Made by a program: the position numbers and the translations under genes. DNA of 26,421 nt from Paraglomus occultum (lineage: Eukaryota; Glomeromycota; Glomeromycetes; Paraglomerales; Paraglomeraceae), in contig CAJVPJ010000392.1 in NCBI GenBank assembly GCA_910592205.1, positions 1-26,421 on the forward strand, given 5' to 3'. Each line of letters starts with the position of its first letter. Position 1 is the stretch's first letter. Below the pieces are notes generated by a model. That model saw only the letters and a program-made list of their open reading frames with translations, did no database searches and was not told the origin of the DNA. This document shows positions 1 through 11,344 of the stretch, piece after piece.

Positions 1-715
1 ACAGCCACTTATCTGCTTTTCGCGTTGAATTAGGTCATGCTGTATTTCCAACAATCTATAGAGATATGAAGGAACCTAAACAATATCCAAAGATGGTGAA
101 CATTACTTATGCAATGACTGCTAGCATTTATTTGATAATGGCATGTTGCGGTTATTTAATGTTTGGCAGAGAAACCAAAGAAGAGGTAGGCGGGATGAAT
201 GCTTGAATTTGTTTTATTACATGATCAGACTTGTGTACCAACATGTTCAAAATGAAATTATTTAGATTATTCAAAACATCATGGCAACTCCTGGTTACAA
301 CAAATTCCTTAACCAAATCGTCGTCTGGATGATTGCCATCAATCCATTGGCTAAATACGCTCTTACGCTCAACCCAATCAATCTAACTTTGGAAATATAT
401 TATTCTTCCATTCCGGCGGTTGGCGAATGGTATAACTCGGGACGTGGTCGCAGAACGGCTCTCACAATTGCAACTCGTTTATTGATATCTACACTCGTCG
501 TTTGTTTGGCAATCCAATTCCCCGGGTTTGATAAGGTTATGGGAATTTTAGGATCTTTCTTTTCATATTCGATTTCCGCAATATTTCCTTGCATTTGTCA
601 TCTCAAGTTGTTTGGGTGGGAGCTGTCGTTCCGACAAAAGTTACTAGATTACTTTATCATTGTCACATGTACCTGTCTAGCCTCTCTCGGTACTCTCTGG
701 GCTATTCTTACTTGA
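1..715 (+). CDS. Vacuolar amino-acid transporter, AVT1-like (AAAP family), 3' part only
   Basis: Members of this family move neutral amino acids across the vacuolar membrane, driven by protons. The window holds only the C-terminal part. Exon 1 is open from base 3, but the match to the family starts at GHAVFPTIYRDM. The first 33 bases end in a TAG acceptor, so they are probably intron tail joined in phase 1. That exon ends at 185. An intron from 186 to 265 (GTAGG...TTTAG) is phase 0, and the last exon is 266-715, starting IIQNIMATPGYNKFLN. Visible family marks are GHAVFP(T)IYRDM, the VVWMIAINPLAKYALTLNP helix and the LTLEI segment that follows. At least four hydrophobic membrane segments remain, and the protein ends shortly after the last one. 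AVT1-type is the best fit; another AAAP member (SLC32/36-like) is the alternative. Confidence 0.88.
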
Positions 716-1508
716 ATGTGTTGAACAATTGGGTTTGGGGGTTTGAGGTTTGGGGTTAAGGTTTAAAAAACTCGCTACGTTTAGAGGTATCTGTATCAGT
801 ATGTCAGAGACATGAAACGGATACTTGCAACATAAAAAAAACTAAAAATTAGATCAAATCACGCAAAAAACATTGCGAATAAAAAAAACGACGCTAATCC
901 ATCTTGGCTTTACATACGTAACGTTTACAGTTGTTGAAAATCTTTGGTACTACATATTGATTTTATAAAGAACTTGATGCCCATCCAATTTCGGTACACC
1001 ATTAGCTTATGTCATCTATTGTGTACAGTATGTAATTCATATTATTAATACATACTTTCTATTAGCCGTTATTATGTCGATTGATTATTATTAAACAATT
1101 ATCTACTTTCTAAACACTAGTTATTGTCAAAGAATCTGACATGCGACGTTAAATTTTATAAAGTTTGAATGGAATATTTTATAATACTTAGTTTAGCTTG
1201 ATCAAAAATTTAACTGCTGTTTCACGAAACTTACGTTATTCAGAGTAACGCAGTTATAATAATTCGCGCATATTCTTGTGTTCACTTGCCCCCCACAACC
1301 AGTGAAACTTGGTGCATAAACGATCCGCCTAGCCCGGTCCAGGCTGGAAATCTCGTCATTTGCACGTACAAACAAATCATTGCATTTATAAAAAAAAAAC
1401 CCACGATGTTACTAGTACTTCATTGTTATAGATTTACTCGCTTTGCTTCTGACACTCTCTCACTCGTTCAATGCATAGCCAAACTGAAACTCTGAAGGAT
1501 TAAGCCTA
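716..1508. other. Intergenic region; candidate promoter of the histidine kinase
   Basis: No gene is supported here. The first part is the transporter 3' flank, with several A-runs (about 832-890). A TATA-like stretch at about 1384-1391 lies some 120 bases before the kinase start codon at 1509 and could be its core promoter, which is inference. Small ORFs in the region show no recognisable protein. Confidence 0.5.
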
Positions 1509-4500
1509 ATGTCGAACTCCACAACTACCTTAGCCACTAATTCAAACGAAACTGTTGATGATGTAGCCGAGTTAGTACATAACTTCGATTGGGCGTCTAC
1601 TCCATTGGGGCCTATGGACAGTTGGCCTCGCTGGTTGAAATTCGTAACCGTGAGTAAACTAATAGCGAATTAATCATAATGCGTAAATGGAGAAAGAGAG
1701 CTAAACATTCTTTTGTATTCAATAATGTCTAGAATTTGTGTCTGAATACCGCGTATCCCATGGTTTTGTACATTGGAGAAGATAGAATTTTTATATATAA
1801 TCAAAGTAAGTATATTAAATATAGACTGCTTTGCTATATATCTGATTATTCATCTGTTTCTACATTAACGATTAATATTAGTGTGGGTACCACTCATCCA
1901 GGCTAATCATCCTTGTAAGTATAAATGGTATTACATGTATTTGCCCTTACGCTACATGTAGTAACAAAACAATTGTAGGCATAGGGACGTCGGCGACCCT
2001 AACATATCCTGAAGCACGCGATTTTTTAGTACCATTGTTTAATGCGTATGTATGATCGTATATCATCAATTAACTACTACTTCCATACCTGATGGTTCCT
2101 GACTTGTTACTTGCATTGAAGAGCTCTTAGAGGAGAAGGCAAATACATTGAAGATTTCTGTCCCTATGTTATTCGATCGGGTTACAAAGAAGAAGCATAC
2201 TTTACTTGGACTCTCAGCCCAATATATACTGACACGGGAGAAATAGGAGGATTGATTTCGTTGGCGACGGAAACGACGGAAAAAGTGCTCACAAATAGAA
2301 GACTGAAAATGTTCAGGGATCTGGCTAATGGAACGCAAGGCAACTATTGAGTAGACTCTATTATGGCGTATATTGTTCATTCACATCATCGATAATAATC
2401 TTACATTTACGCGTTATGCAACCATACGCAGGGGTGACATCTGTTGAAAATGCTTGTCATTTCCTTGCTGATATTATCCGAAATAATAATGCCGATATAC
2501 CATATGCTATATTTTATCTTGTGGAGAACCAAGAAGATGGATTCAAAAACAAACCAAAAGGAGCATTTTTACAAGCCACAACATTCGATAATGGTCTAGT
2601 ACGCGTCAAAAGAACTGATGGGCATGAAGAATATATGTACATACCCGGACAATCCAGCAGAGATGTACCTGACCATTTGTTAAAGACGCCTGATGTAATA
2701 GTCATGCCTAATTCTGAAGAAGATATTGCCCGTTTGGATACATATTCAACCAGTGCTTCCCCATGGCCAGTAGAACGCGTAATATACAGTGGCGACGAGA
2801 TAATTGTACGGTTGCCTGATGATTCACTAGCTGTGTTATATCCAGTGACTTCGATAATTGGTGGAAAAGACAAATTGACAGCCGTAATGATATGTGGCAT
2901 CAATCCATATAAAGCACTCGATGAAGAATACAAAAAATTTCTCCGTGTATGATTATTATATGTTTACAAGTGTTGTGCATGTTTTTTTTCCTTTTATTAA
3001 ATTTTTTCTTCTATTTGATATAGCTCGTCGTTAGCAATGTGAGTTCCGTCTTTACAAAGGCTCGATTGCGAGAAGAACAGCGAAAACAAAAAGATAGGCT
3101 GGCCGAACTGGATAGACAAAGAATTGCCTTTTTCGAAAATGTCAGTCATGAATTGCGAAGTATGTCTACATGTGTATACTTTTTCTTTACAGGAATATGT
3201 GATACCAAATTATTGCAACTTAAAATTATTACGTAGGTCCCTTGACTCTTATGCTTTCACCTTTGGAAGAAGCAATAGAGTTATGTCATGCGCAATCTCC
3301 AATGTTAAGCAAACTCAAATTAATTCAGAACAGCAACGGAAGATTACTTAAGTTGGTGAACAACTTGTTTCAGGTAAATAATAGATATGCGTATGCTATA
3401 ATGCGTTCTTGATCATAGATGTTTAACATTTGTTCTGGATCAGTTCGCTCACATAGAAGCAAGCCGACTTCACGCATGGTTTTGCGAAACGCAAATTGCA
3501 AAGTTAACACTAGAATTGGCAGCCTGTTTCGAAAGCATGGCTAAAGCGCTTGGCCTATATTATAAGCTCGATATTCCTGATGATGAGGATCTCGTCAGTC
3601 AATTGAATCAGAAAATTTTTTTAGATCAAGAAATGTATGAAAAGATACTATTTAATCTATGTAAGTGATATATGAATCGAGTAAGACTGATATGATGCAT
3701 TTTATGTTATTTTCCTCACCGAACTGGTCTTTTTTAGGTTCGAATGCGTTTAAACATACAATGACCGGTGGGGTAACTGTTCGATTGTTCGCAGAGAGAA
3801 ACGGAGATAGGGAAGGGATAGCCCTTGAAGTATCTGATACAGGTACTGTCAAGCATTATTATATCATTTCAGAAATGTCAATTTTTATTCCAAGCAAATA
3901 ATGACGGTCCCGACATCTTAGGTATTGGTATCGCGGAAGAACATCTCTCGAATATCTTCCAGCGTTTTTACCGCGTCGAGTCGCAACGTTCACATGACCA
4001 CGAAGGTACTGGGATTGGTCTTGCTCTCGTTAAAGAACTCGTCGAACGACACGATGGTGAAATCTCTGTTAAATCCCAAGTGAACGTTGGCACTATCTTT
4101 CGTGTTTGGATTCCTTCTGGATATGATCACCTTCCCCAGCAACAAGTCTACTTTAGAAGCAGAGATCAATCTACAGCTGGTGCAGAATATGAAAACCAAA
4201 TTAATTCGAATATAAACTTGTACTTGTATGAGCGCATGCAACGTGTACAGCAATCAGAGTCTAGTCAACTGGCCAAGGGAGATGATCGATCGGCCAAGGG
4301 AGATGATCAATCGTCCCAGGGAGGTGATCAATCGCCCAAGGAAGATGATCAACACAGCCCGATGCAGACCGATGATGAAAGTTTGTCTTCTACATCATCA
4401 CCAGGGTGGTCAGCATTGCATAGGGAACCTAGTTACGTTGAATTTGAGAGTACAAGGAAATATATTCTAGTCGTCGATGATAATAATGATATGAGGTATG

Positions 4501-7500
4501 TGCACATGAATTCGTTTTTATTTTATCAAAGATTGTGGTATAAACATTGGTGGTAATATATTATTAGAAACTATTTGAAAACTTTGATCGAGAAGCAATT
4601 TGATTGCATTTGCGCTGATGATGGCTTTGAAGCGCTCAAGATCGTAAACAATTCATCACGGTTACCCGATCTTATTCTTAGTGGTGAGATTCCTATTAAT
4701 TTACTCTGGTGAATAGCTGAATGCGATTACAGGATGTTTTTTAAGAGCCCCTCTTTGTTCAATAATAGATGTTATGATGCCTAACATGAACGGCTTTGAA
4801 CTACTGAAAGCACTGCGTGGCAATCCAGCAACACAGGCGATCCCCGTGATACTAGTATCAGCTCGTTCGGGAGAAGCTAGCATTGAAGGTAAGTCATTTG
4901 TGCGTAAAGTTCTCTAGTCGAACGTGTTTCTCAGACTTTTGTATCTGTAGGATTGGAAAAGGGTGCAGATGATTATATCATTAAGCCGTTCAACGCTCGT
5001 GAACTTATGGCTCGTATTCACGTGAATCTCAAACTTTCTCATGTCCGCCGTCAATTGATGGCAGAACAACAGCATCAGCTTGAAATTAAGCAGTTACTAT
5101 TTACGATCAGCAACAAAATTCGTTCTGGTTTTGGAATACAAGAAACTCTTGACAAGGCGGTCTCTGAAATAAAGAAGGTTTTAGCATGTGAGCATTTATT
5201 AATAATACAGAATATTTCCGAGAAAGAGAGTATTAGCGGTAAAGTTATGGCTGCTTCACTGCTTCCAACGGATAAAGCAGAGAAGATTGTTGGGTGCATA
5301 TTCCGCGATGAGCAGCAACAAACAGAGTCTCCTTTTCATCATTGTGATGGCCACATAGCACCGGATTCATTGCTAAGTGATATAAAAGCTTGTTCAGACT
5401 GTGAATCACAAGTTTTAAATCAACGCGTGTCCTTTCTTAGCGCAATCATTCATTTGAAATCATCGCCGTGGGGTTGGATAATCGCTTACCGACAACAATG
5501 TCATAAATGGACAGAGTCTGAGACAAGTTTTCTGCAACAAATCTCAAATCAAATAAGTTTGGCCATTAGCCATGCTACCCTTGTCGAAGAAAAATTAAAA
5601 CGAGAGGCACAAGTAAAGGCTATCGAAGAGACTAATAGAGCTAAGGGTCAAATATTAGCCAACACATCTCACGGTAACCCACAAGTCTTGTTAGCTGTGC
5701 CAGTCGCCACAGGAATAACATTAATACTAATGATAGAACTTTTTATAATCAACAGAACTTCGCAACTTGTTGGGAGCAATTACTGGAGCGCTTTCTGCTT
5801 TTGAAGTAACTCAGCTTACACATGACCAAAAAGATATGGTTGAAGTAATGTCCCGCGCATCCGATGTGGTTATATCCGTAGTAAATGATATCCTAGACGC
5901 AGCCAAATTGGATGCGCGCAAGCTCACATTGGTAAACCGCGTCTTTGACTTATGGGCACTCGTAGAAAGGACCGTGACAATGTTTGGCGAGCGTGTTGGC
6001 GCGAAGGAGCTTGAATTGATCGTTTTATATGACCCAGAGACTCTTTCGAGATATGTAAAGACTGATCCAGAGCGGCTGCAACAAGTTATAATGAATTTGT
6101 TATCTAACGCGTAAGAATGTCACTTTTTTTTTTGCACTGTCGTAATTAGCTTTGGTGGATACGTTTTGTAACAATTATTAAATTTATAGAATCAAATTCA
6201 CGGATAGTGGTGAAATTGTAATAAAGTTATCAATAAGAAACGGCGAAGACATGGCAATAGATGATAATCCTGACTCGAACAAACTTTTGTGTGTGGAAAT
6301 ATCGGATACTGGTGTTGGGTAAGATATTACTTTTCTCTCACTTTTTTACAATTACATGTTATATATATACAGTATTGTATCTCACAGTCCAATTAATTTT
6401 AGCATTGACCCAGCGTCGATTCATCACATTTGGGAGAACTTTTCGCAAGGAGACGCTTCGATGACTCGCGGCCGAGATGGAACTGGTCTAGGTCTCTCTC
6501 TATGCAAAAGCCTAGTTGAACTAAACGGTGGTGAAATGATGCTTGAAAGTAAAGTTGGCGCAGGCAGTAAATTCTGGTTTACATGGAATATTGGAAACAT
6601 ATCCTTACCGTCAATACCCAAGCTACTATCTCGAAATGACAATCCCAATTTGCAAGGTCAACCGAACCGGGTTAGAAACGTTCTCATAATTGATCCTCTG
6701 GAGGCAGCAAGATCAGCGTACGCGACGTTGATCAAGGGAAGCGTTGAAAAAGTATATACGTACGCAGACTATGCGAGTGCGCTAGAAGCAGCCAAAGAGC
6801 ACAAAAAGAAACATAACGAGCCTCTATGTGATTTGGCATTTTTGAGCGTGAGTAACAGTAATGCTGCACAAGTTGAGGATACAGCCAAAGAGCTTAAGCA
6901 TATCTGTGGAAACGAGTTATCAATTGTACTGATGGTGTTTTGGTCGCTCGGAGGTTACGCGCTTGGAAAGAGTATGATCGAGAAAATAGGAACAAATGTT
7001 GCAGCTATCTGCAAGCCGGTGATGCACAAGTGTGTGACGGATTGTATATCTAATTTCGACGCGTTTTTGGTTAAGCCTGGAGATAAGGATAACAAGGAGG
7101 AGAAAAATAGTTTATCGACATACAGTAAATTCTACAATCATAATCGACCTGCAGTCTGTTATCCGACGAAAAGAGATACAAGCGAACCAGTCATAGTTCG
7201 GGGTGTTATGGCATCCTCAAAAATTGCCAACACACGGCTTGTTCCAACGAAGAGATCCGCATCTAGCGAATTGAAGGATCAATCCGGTAATGAAGAAAGA
7301 GCAAGCAAATCGAGCAGAATTGAAAGTTTACCCAAATGTATTCTCTGCGTGGTAATGTATTTGTCATTTGTGCTATTGACTTTCGGCATCAATGTATTGG
7401 TTAGCTAACAAGTTTATACCCATTGTTTATAATATTATTAGGATGATAATGCGATTAACCAAAAAGTATGTTGCTAATGATTCCTGCTGGTCAATATGAA

Positions 7501-8002
7501 TGTTCATGGATTAATCTGATTATTATTTATTCCCTAGATTGTCAAAACTCAGCTGGATAGATTAGGTTATCGCTATTTAACAGCAGAAAACGGAAAAGAA
7601 GCCGTTGAATTGGTACAGAGGCAGTATGAGAACAGTCAAATCGGTAACACGGATAGCAGTCAGTCGTTAGAGTCCAAACTGGGGATATCATTGGTGTTGA
7701 TGGATTGTGCTATGGTAAGGACATTGATGGGTATATGGTTTGACATTATTAATGATAACGATCAAAGAGATATTAATCTCGTCTTTAACGTTTAGCCTGT
7801 AATGTCAGGGTTTGACGCAACACGAGCAATTAGGTCGTTAAATCCGGAATTTCAGACGCTTCCAATTGTGGCCTTGACTGCATGTGCAATAACAGGGACA
7901 CGCGAACAATGTCTAGATGCTGGTATGAATGACTATTTAACCAAACCACTCAAGATAAAACAATTGAAGGAAAAGCTGACTGAGTGGTTGGGTGAGAATT
8001 AA
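1509..8002 (+). CDS. Tandem (double) hybrid histidine kinase with two kinase cores and three receiver-like domains
   Basis: A multistep phosphorelay sensor, 1668 residues. Exons: 1509-1649, 1733-1805, 1882-1914, 1979-2045, 2131-2339, 2432-2946, 3024-3159, 3237-3373, 3444-3660, 3738-3842, 3922-4495, 4568-4683, 4769-4888, 4951-5673, 5756-6110, 6190-6318, 6403-7351, 7442-7465, 7538-7714, 7796-8002. All phases agree. The N-terminus carries NFDWASTPLGPMDSWP, an N-terminal signature I associate with PAS-type sensor kinases, followed by a PAS-like and then a GAF-like sensor part up to about residue 350. Kinase 1: H388 in VSHELRSP, N-box near 506-514, G1 DTGIG 543-547, G2 GTGIGLAL 573-580. A 7-residue repeat linker follows. 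Receiver 1: D730/D731, phospho-acceptor D775, K826. A GAF-like part spans about 860-1030. Kinase 2: H1055 in SHELRNLL, N1173, DTGVG 1213-1217, GTGLGLSL 1243-1250. A degenerate receiver is near 1309-1440. Receiver 2: D1534/D1535, D1597, K1650. No membrane segment was seen, so a soluble protein is likely. The ligand is unknown. Confidence 0.93.
4272..4355 (+). repeat. 21-bp tandem repeat, four copies, inside the kinase gene
   Basis: Four consecutive 21-bp units encode the heptads AKGDDRS, AKGDDQS, SQGGDQS and PKEDDQH. They sit in the low-complexity linker between the first HATPase domain and the first receiver. The units diverge from left to right, the first two being nearly identical. Being a multiple of three, copy changes would keep the frame. 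Confidence 0.9.
7442..7465 (+). other. 24-nt micro-exon (exon 18 of the kinase)
   Basis: This exon encodes exactly DDNAINQK and is flanked by phase-0 introns at 7352-7441 (GTAAT...TTAG) and 7466-7537 (GTATG...CCTAG). It completes the receiver start ILCV|DDNAINQK|IVKTQL, including the two acidic residues that bind the metal ion. The fit to the receiver family on both sides makes the exon secure even though it is so short. Confidence 0.88.
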
Positions 8003-8604
8003 TTTATTTTCAAATAAGCGTATATTATGAACTGTAGTCTAAATCTATGACTCTTGTATTCGAACAAGAAAGGAAACGTTATGTAAGATTTGGAATTATA
8101 TGCCATATACAAGTGGCTCTCGATATAAGAAAGTGATCGGGATCCATAGTAAAAAATCTTAGGATCATTCTTATACCGAGAGTTTATTAGTAACTTTCTT
8201 ATATAGAGATGATTTTATATAGACTGTTTTTCAGCTCAACTTTCTTATATCAAATTTTAATTAGTGTTTCTTATATCAAGAGCTTCTTATATCGAGTTTC
8301 ACTTGTACATACACTAACTATAACAATTCATTCCCGTATGCTTTAAATTAACGCGAAATTTGTTTTAGAATACTACATTAAAACTGGTGATAATAAACGA
8401 ATTTCTTCAGATGTAGTAGTGATGTAATTTAAATTAATTAATATATGCAAAAATTCTTACCCATAGAAATAAATGTTTTGGATCACGAATCGTCGTTCTT
8501 ACCCTCCATGCACTCTGCAAACTTTATCTACGCGACAAGATATCGCGTGACTTGTACACAACCTACATTTAGCGTCGTGTCATTAAACGCGCGTTTTTAC
8601 TACA
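8003..8604. other. Intergenic region between the kinase and XRCC3
   Basis: No gene is seen. The region is AT-rich and its centre is taken up by the inverted-repeat element at 8108-8307. The 300 bases right of that element form the likely promoter of XRCC3. I saw no clear TATA box there. Confidence 0.5.
8108..8307. mobile_element. MITE-like element with pogo/Fot-style terminal inverted repeats and TA target sites
   Basis: The left end (8110-8134) reads CAAGTGGCTCTCGATATAAG and onward. The right end, read on the minus strand from 8305, begins CAAGTGAAACTCGATATAAG. The two 25-base ends match at 20 positions. A TA dinucleotide flanks each side (8108-8109 and 8306-8307), as expected for Tc1/mariner-pogo target duplication. 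The element is under 200 bp and has no ORF, so it would be non-autonomous. Its inside holds further copies of the repeat core TTTCTTATAT or close variants near 8166, 8195, 8241, 8267 and 8283. Family assignment rests on the CTCGATATAA core and is inference. Confidence 0.7.
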
Positions 8605-10017
8605 ATGGATGAACTTGCTAGTTTGATATTGCGCCCAAGAATAGAAGAAGCAATAAAAAAATGTATGTAGACACGCGCTTAACTACAAAATACTTAACAT
8701 CTGGCTTATAGGTACTTTGCTTTCGCAAACATTAGCAGCGTTTGAAACCTTTGCGGATGTGTGTCGTTACCCGCCAAGTGATCTTTCAAATATACTGAAA
8801 TTATCCGAGAATGATACTCAGGAGCTATTGAAAAGTGTGTCCGAAGAAGTATACAAAACACGGCTACGACCGACAACAGCTCTGCAACTACTCGAGGCTA
8901 ATAGACACATCTTGTTAACAACGGGTGACTCTGTGCTTGACGATATACTCGGTGGCGGAATACTATGTCAAGGCATCACTGAGATTGTAGGTGAGAGGTA
9001 AACAGTAGTTTATTTGACTCTCACGGTTAGTGGAGCTGAAACATGCATAGTAGAGAACTTTTTTTTATTAATTCGACGGCAGTTCTGCTGGTAAGACTCA
9101 GTTATGTCTTCAGCTATGTATGACGGTCCAGCTACCACCAGAATACGGCGGGCTTAACGGAGGTCCGTAATGATATCAATATCAAGTTTAACTACACTGA
9201 GTGTCAGCTATGATTAACTAACCGGTTTGTTTACTTTATTGTAGGTGCAGTCTACCTCGCAGCTGATAACCCATTTCCCATAACTCGATTTTATCAACTC
9301 TCATCTTCATTCCATCATACGCATCCATTTCTATCTGACCTCGATCTCGGATCCAACGTACATGTCGCCCGTGTCCTGGATCTTTCTTCCCAGTATCATA
9401 TAATACATTATCAACTCCCAGTGTTATTATCTAGATTTAACATACGACTTGTAGTAATTGATTCGATCGCCGCAAATTTTCGTAGTGATGAAAGTTTGAT
9501 GGGTATCAGCTGGCAGGAGAGAGCAAGAAACATATGTGAATTAGGAGCTAAATTGAAAGAGTTGAGTGATAGATTTCGAGTCGCAATTGTTTGCGTTAAC
9601 CAGGTGTCTGATTCTATAAAAGACGAGGACGATTGGAAAGATGAGAATCCAAGAGAAGGGATAGATGTTGATATTCAAAATGAGAACAGAGAAGATGCAT
9701 ATGGAGATGGGGAGGAGAGACAAAAAGTTGGCGGACAGTATGTCGGAACGTGTGATTATGACTACCGTCGTTACCAGAGAGTTACCGGGAAAATTCCTGC
9801 ATTGGGGCTCGTGTGGAAAAGCTCTGTAAATATGAGGATTTTATTGGCACGCATTGGTTGTGGTCGAAACAGGAAAAGAACAGTTTCGGTTCAGCTGGCT
9901 CCTCACGTGCCAATGTCTTATGGAGAGTTTTACGTTGATGCAACCGGGATCCATGGCATTAGACATAAACATTGTAATAGTAATAGTGAATTTAATGAAT
10001 TCTCTGTATGTGTATGA
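8605..10017 (+). CDS. XRCC3: DNA repair protein XRCC3 (RAD51 paralogue; RAD57-type)
   Basis: XRCC3 acts in homologous recombination, helping RAD51 filaments form on DNA in the nucleus. Exons are 8605-8662, 8712-8997, 9083-9162 and 9245-10017; the phases agree and give 398 residues. The start is chosen because [19 protein letters not shown] matches the family's N-terminus. Then come [20 protein letters not shown] with the Walker A (G113-T120), [18 protein letters not shown], the LPVLLSR segment, Walker B LVVIDS with D214, and CVNQV. Last are PALGL and LAPHVP near the end. The human protein is about 346 residues; the extra length lies mostly in an acidic insert of roughly 50 residues after CVNQV (about 9605-9770). 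The third intron has an unusual GTCCGT donor, supported by the joined protein. The gene is convergent with ELP4, a RecA-fold protein of a different family. Confidence 0.93.
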
Positions 10018-11344
10018 ATATATTTATATGTTTTGGATTATAATTATCAAATGAGTGTTTGTTTTGAACTCATCCGAGGAGTTTCAAAGGTCTTATTGCA
10101 TAGTATTTAACTAAATGGTTCTTATGAGATTTCTCAAAGTGTGTTTTAATTTGCTGCTTAATTAATCGTCACTCTAATTACCTAATTCTTTTCGATGTGA
10201 TCAGGTTTCGCTTATATCGAACGCAATGTCCATAAACGACAAAGACTATTTACCTGTTACTTTAACCATTCGTTTTGTTGTAGAGTCTAATAGAATCTTT
10301 ACTTTCTTTATTATCTAATACATGTCTCAATTTTTGACCATTCATTTAAAAGTCACCTGAGCGTACTGTGTGTGCAACAATCTGTCGTTTTGCTGAACAA
10401 AAGCATATTTTATGGTTGCACAATATGTTGCCAATCATAACTAACACAAATAAACTTAATTTGTACTAGTGTATAAAGTGTCGGACTAATTGACTATAAA
10501 GGATACATAAATGTTCCAAAATAAGGATTGCCTTGCATCTTAATCTCGTGATTACTTGTAACCTATGCGAATCAAGTTCTTCATGCAATCGTAAGACACC
10601 GATATTATTTTTAGAAACGAACGATAGCCAAGTTGAATGCTGTAACATCAGAAAGCATTCAGTAATCAGACCCCCTTAAAATACAATAATAGTAATAATA
10701 GTATGCATTTGATGGATTGTTCAACGATTTAGTAACCCAGACAACGTGTCTGGTGATAATTTTATTAAAATAACACAAGAGTGTTTCTTTACGCCCAATA
10801 TTCGACTCGGCTTGTGGCAGTTCATTTCCTATTTCTATTATTCAGGAACACAAGAATAGTAGGACTTCATGCATCCCTATTTTTTTGGCTATCAATAAAG
10901 TTACTCATCAAGCCGCATCTTTTCCAAAGCAAGATAGGATCTTCTTTATGTTATTCCGAATAATTATCCCACGCTCGCTCGATAATTCCCATGCACAGTG
11001 TCTATGATAACAGAATGTAATATAATATAACGAGCGCTATAACTTTGAACGAGACTGATTGCCTTTTCTCGGTGGCCAGGTCAATTAAAGTTTTCATTAA
11101 ACTGTATATTTAAAAATTGCTTAAACGTTGAAAGTGTCACGTTGACTCGGGAATTTTATTATATTTGGAAACGATATGCGATAATCTTTGTCAAATTTGG
11201 ACTAACGGGTAATAAACCAAGTTGTATGAGTTAACTCTCATACACGATATCGAATTACCTCATCACAAACTACTGAATTACTCACATATTCCAACCTAAA
11301 ATGGTTACATCAAGTTATGCCAATTAGCAATCAAATATTCTCAA
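10018..11344. other. Intergenic region between convergent XRCC3 and ELP4
   Basis: This 1.3-kb AT-rich spacer holds the 3' flanks of both neighbours. No coding segment with family features was seen on either strand. A short stretch at about 10206-10221 (CGCTTATATCGAAC) resembles the core of the 8108-8307 element end, but no partner end was found. Confidence 0.5.

Noticed and set aside
1286-1495. A 69-residue plus-strand ORF before the kinase.
   Set aside because: It lies in the likely promoter/5' leader, has no family features and overlaps a TATA-like A/T tract.
2514-2933. A 139-residue minus-strand ORF inside the kinase gene.
   Set aside because: Antisense shadow of exon 6; the plus-strand frame joins its neighbours in phase and fits a GAF-like part.
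10204-10222. TTTCGCTTATATCGAAC, similar to the end core of the 8108-8307 element.
   Set aside because: No partner inverted end or TA-flanked unit was seen nearby; the match is too short to call an element.
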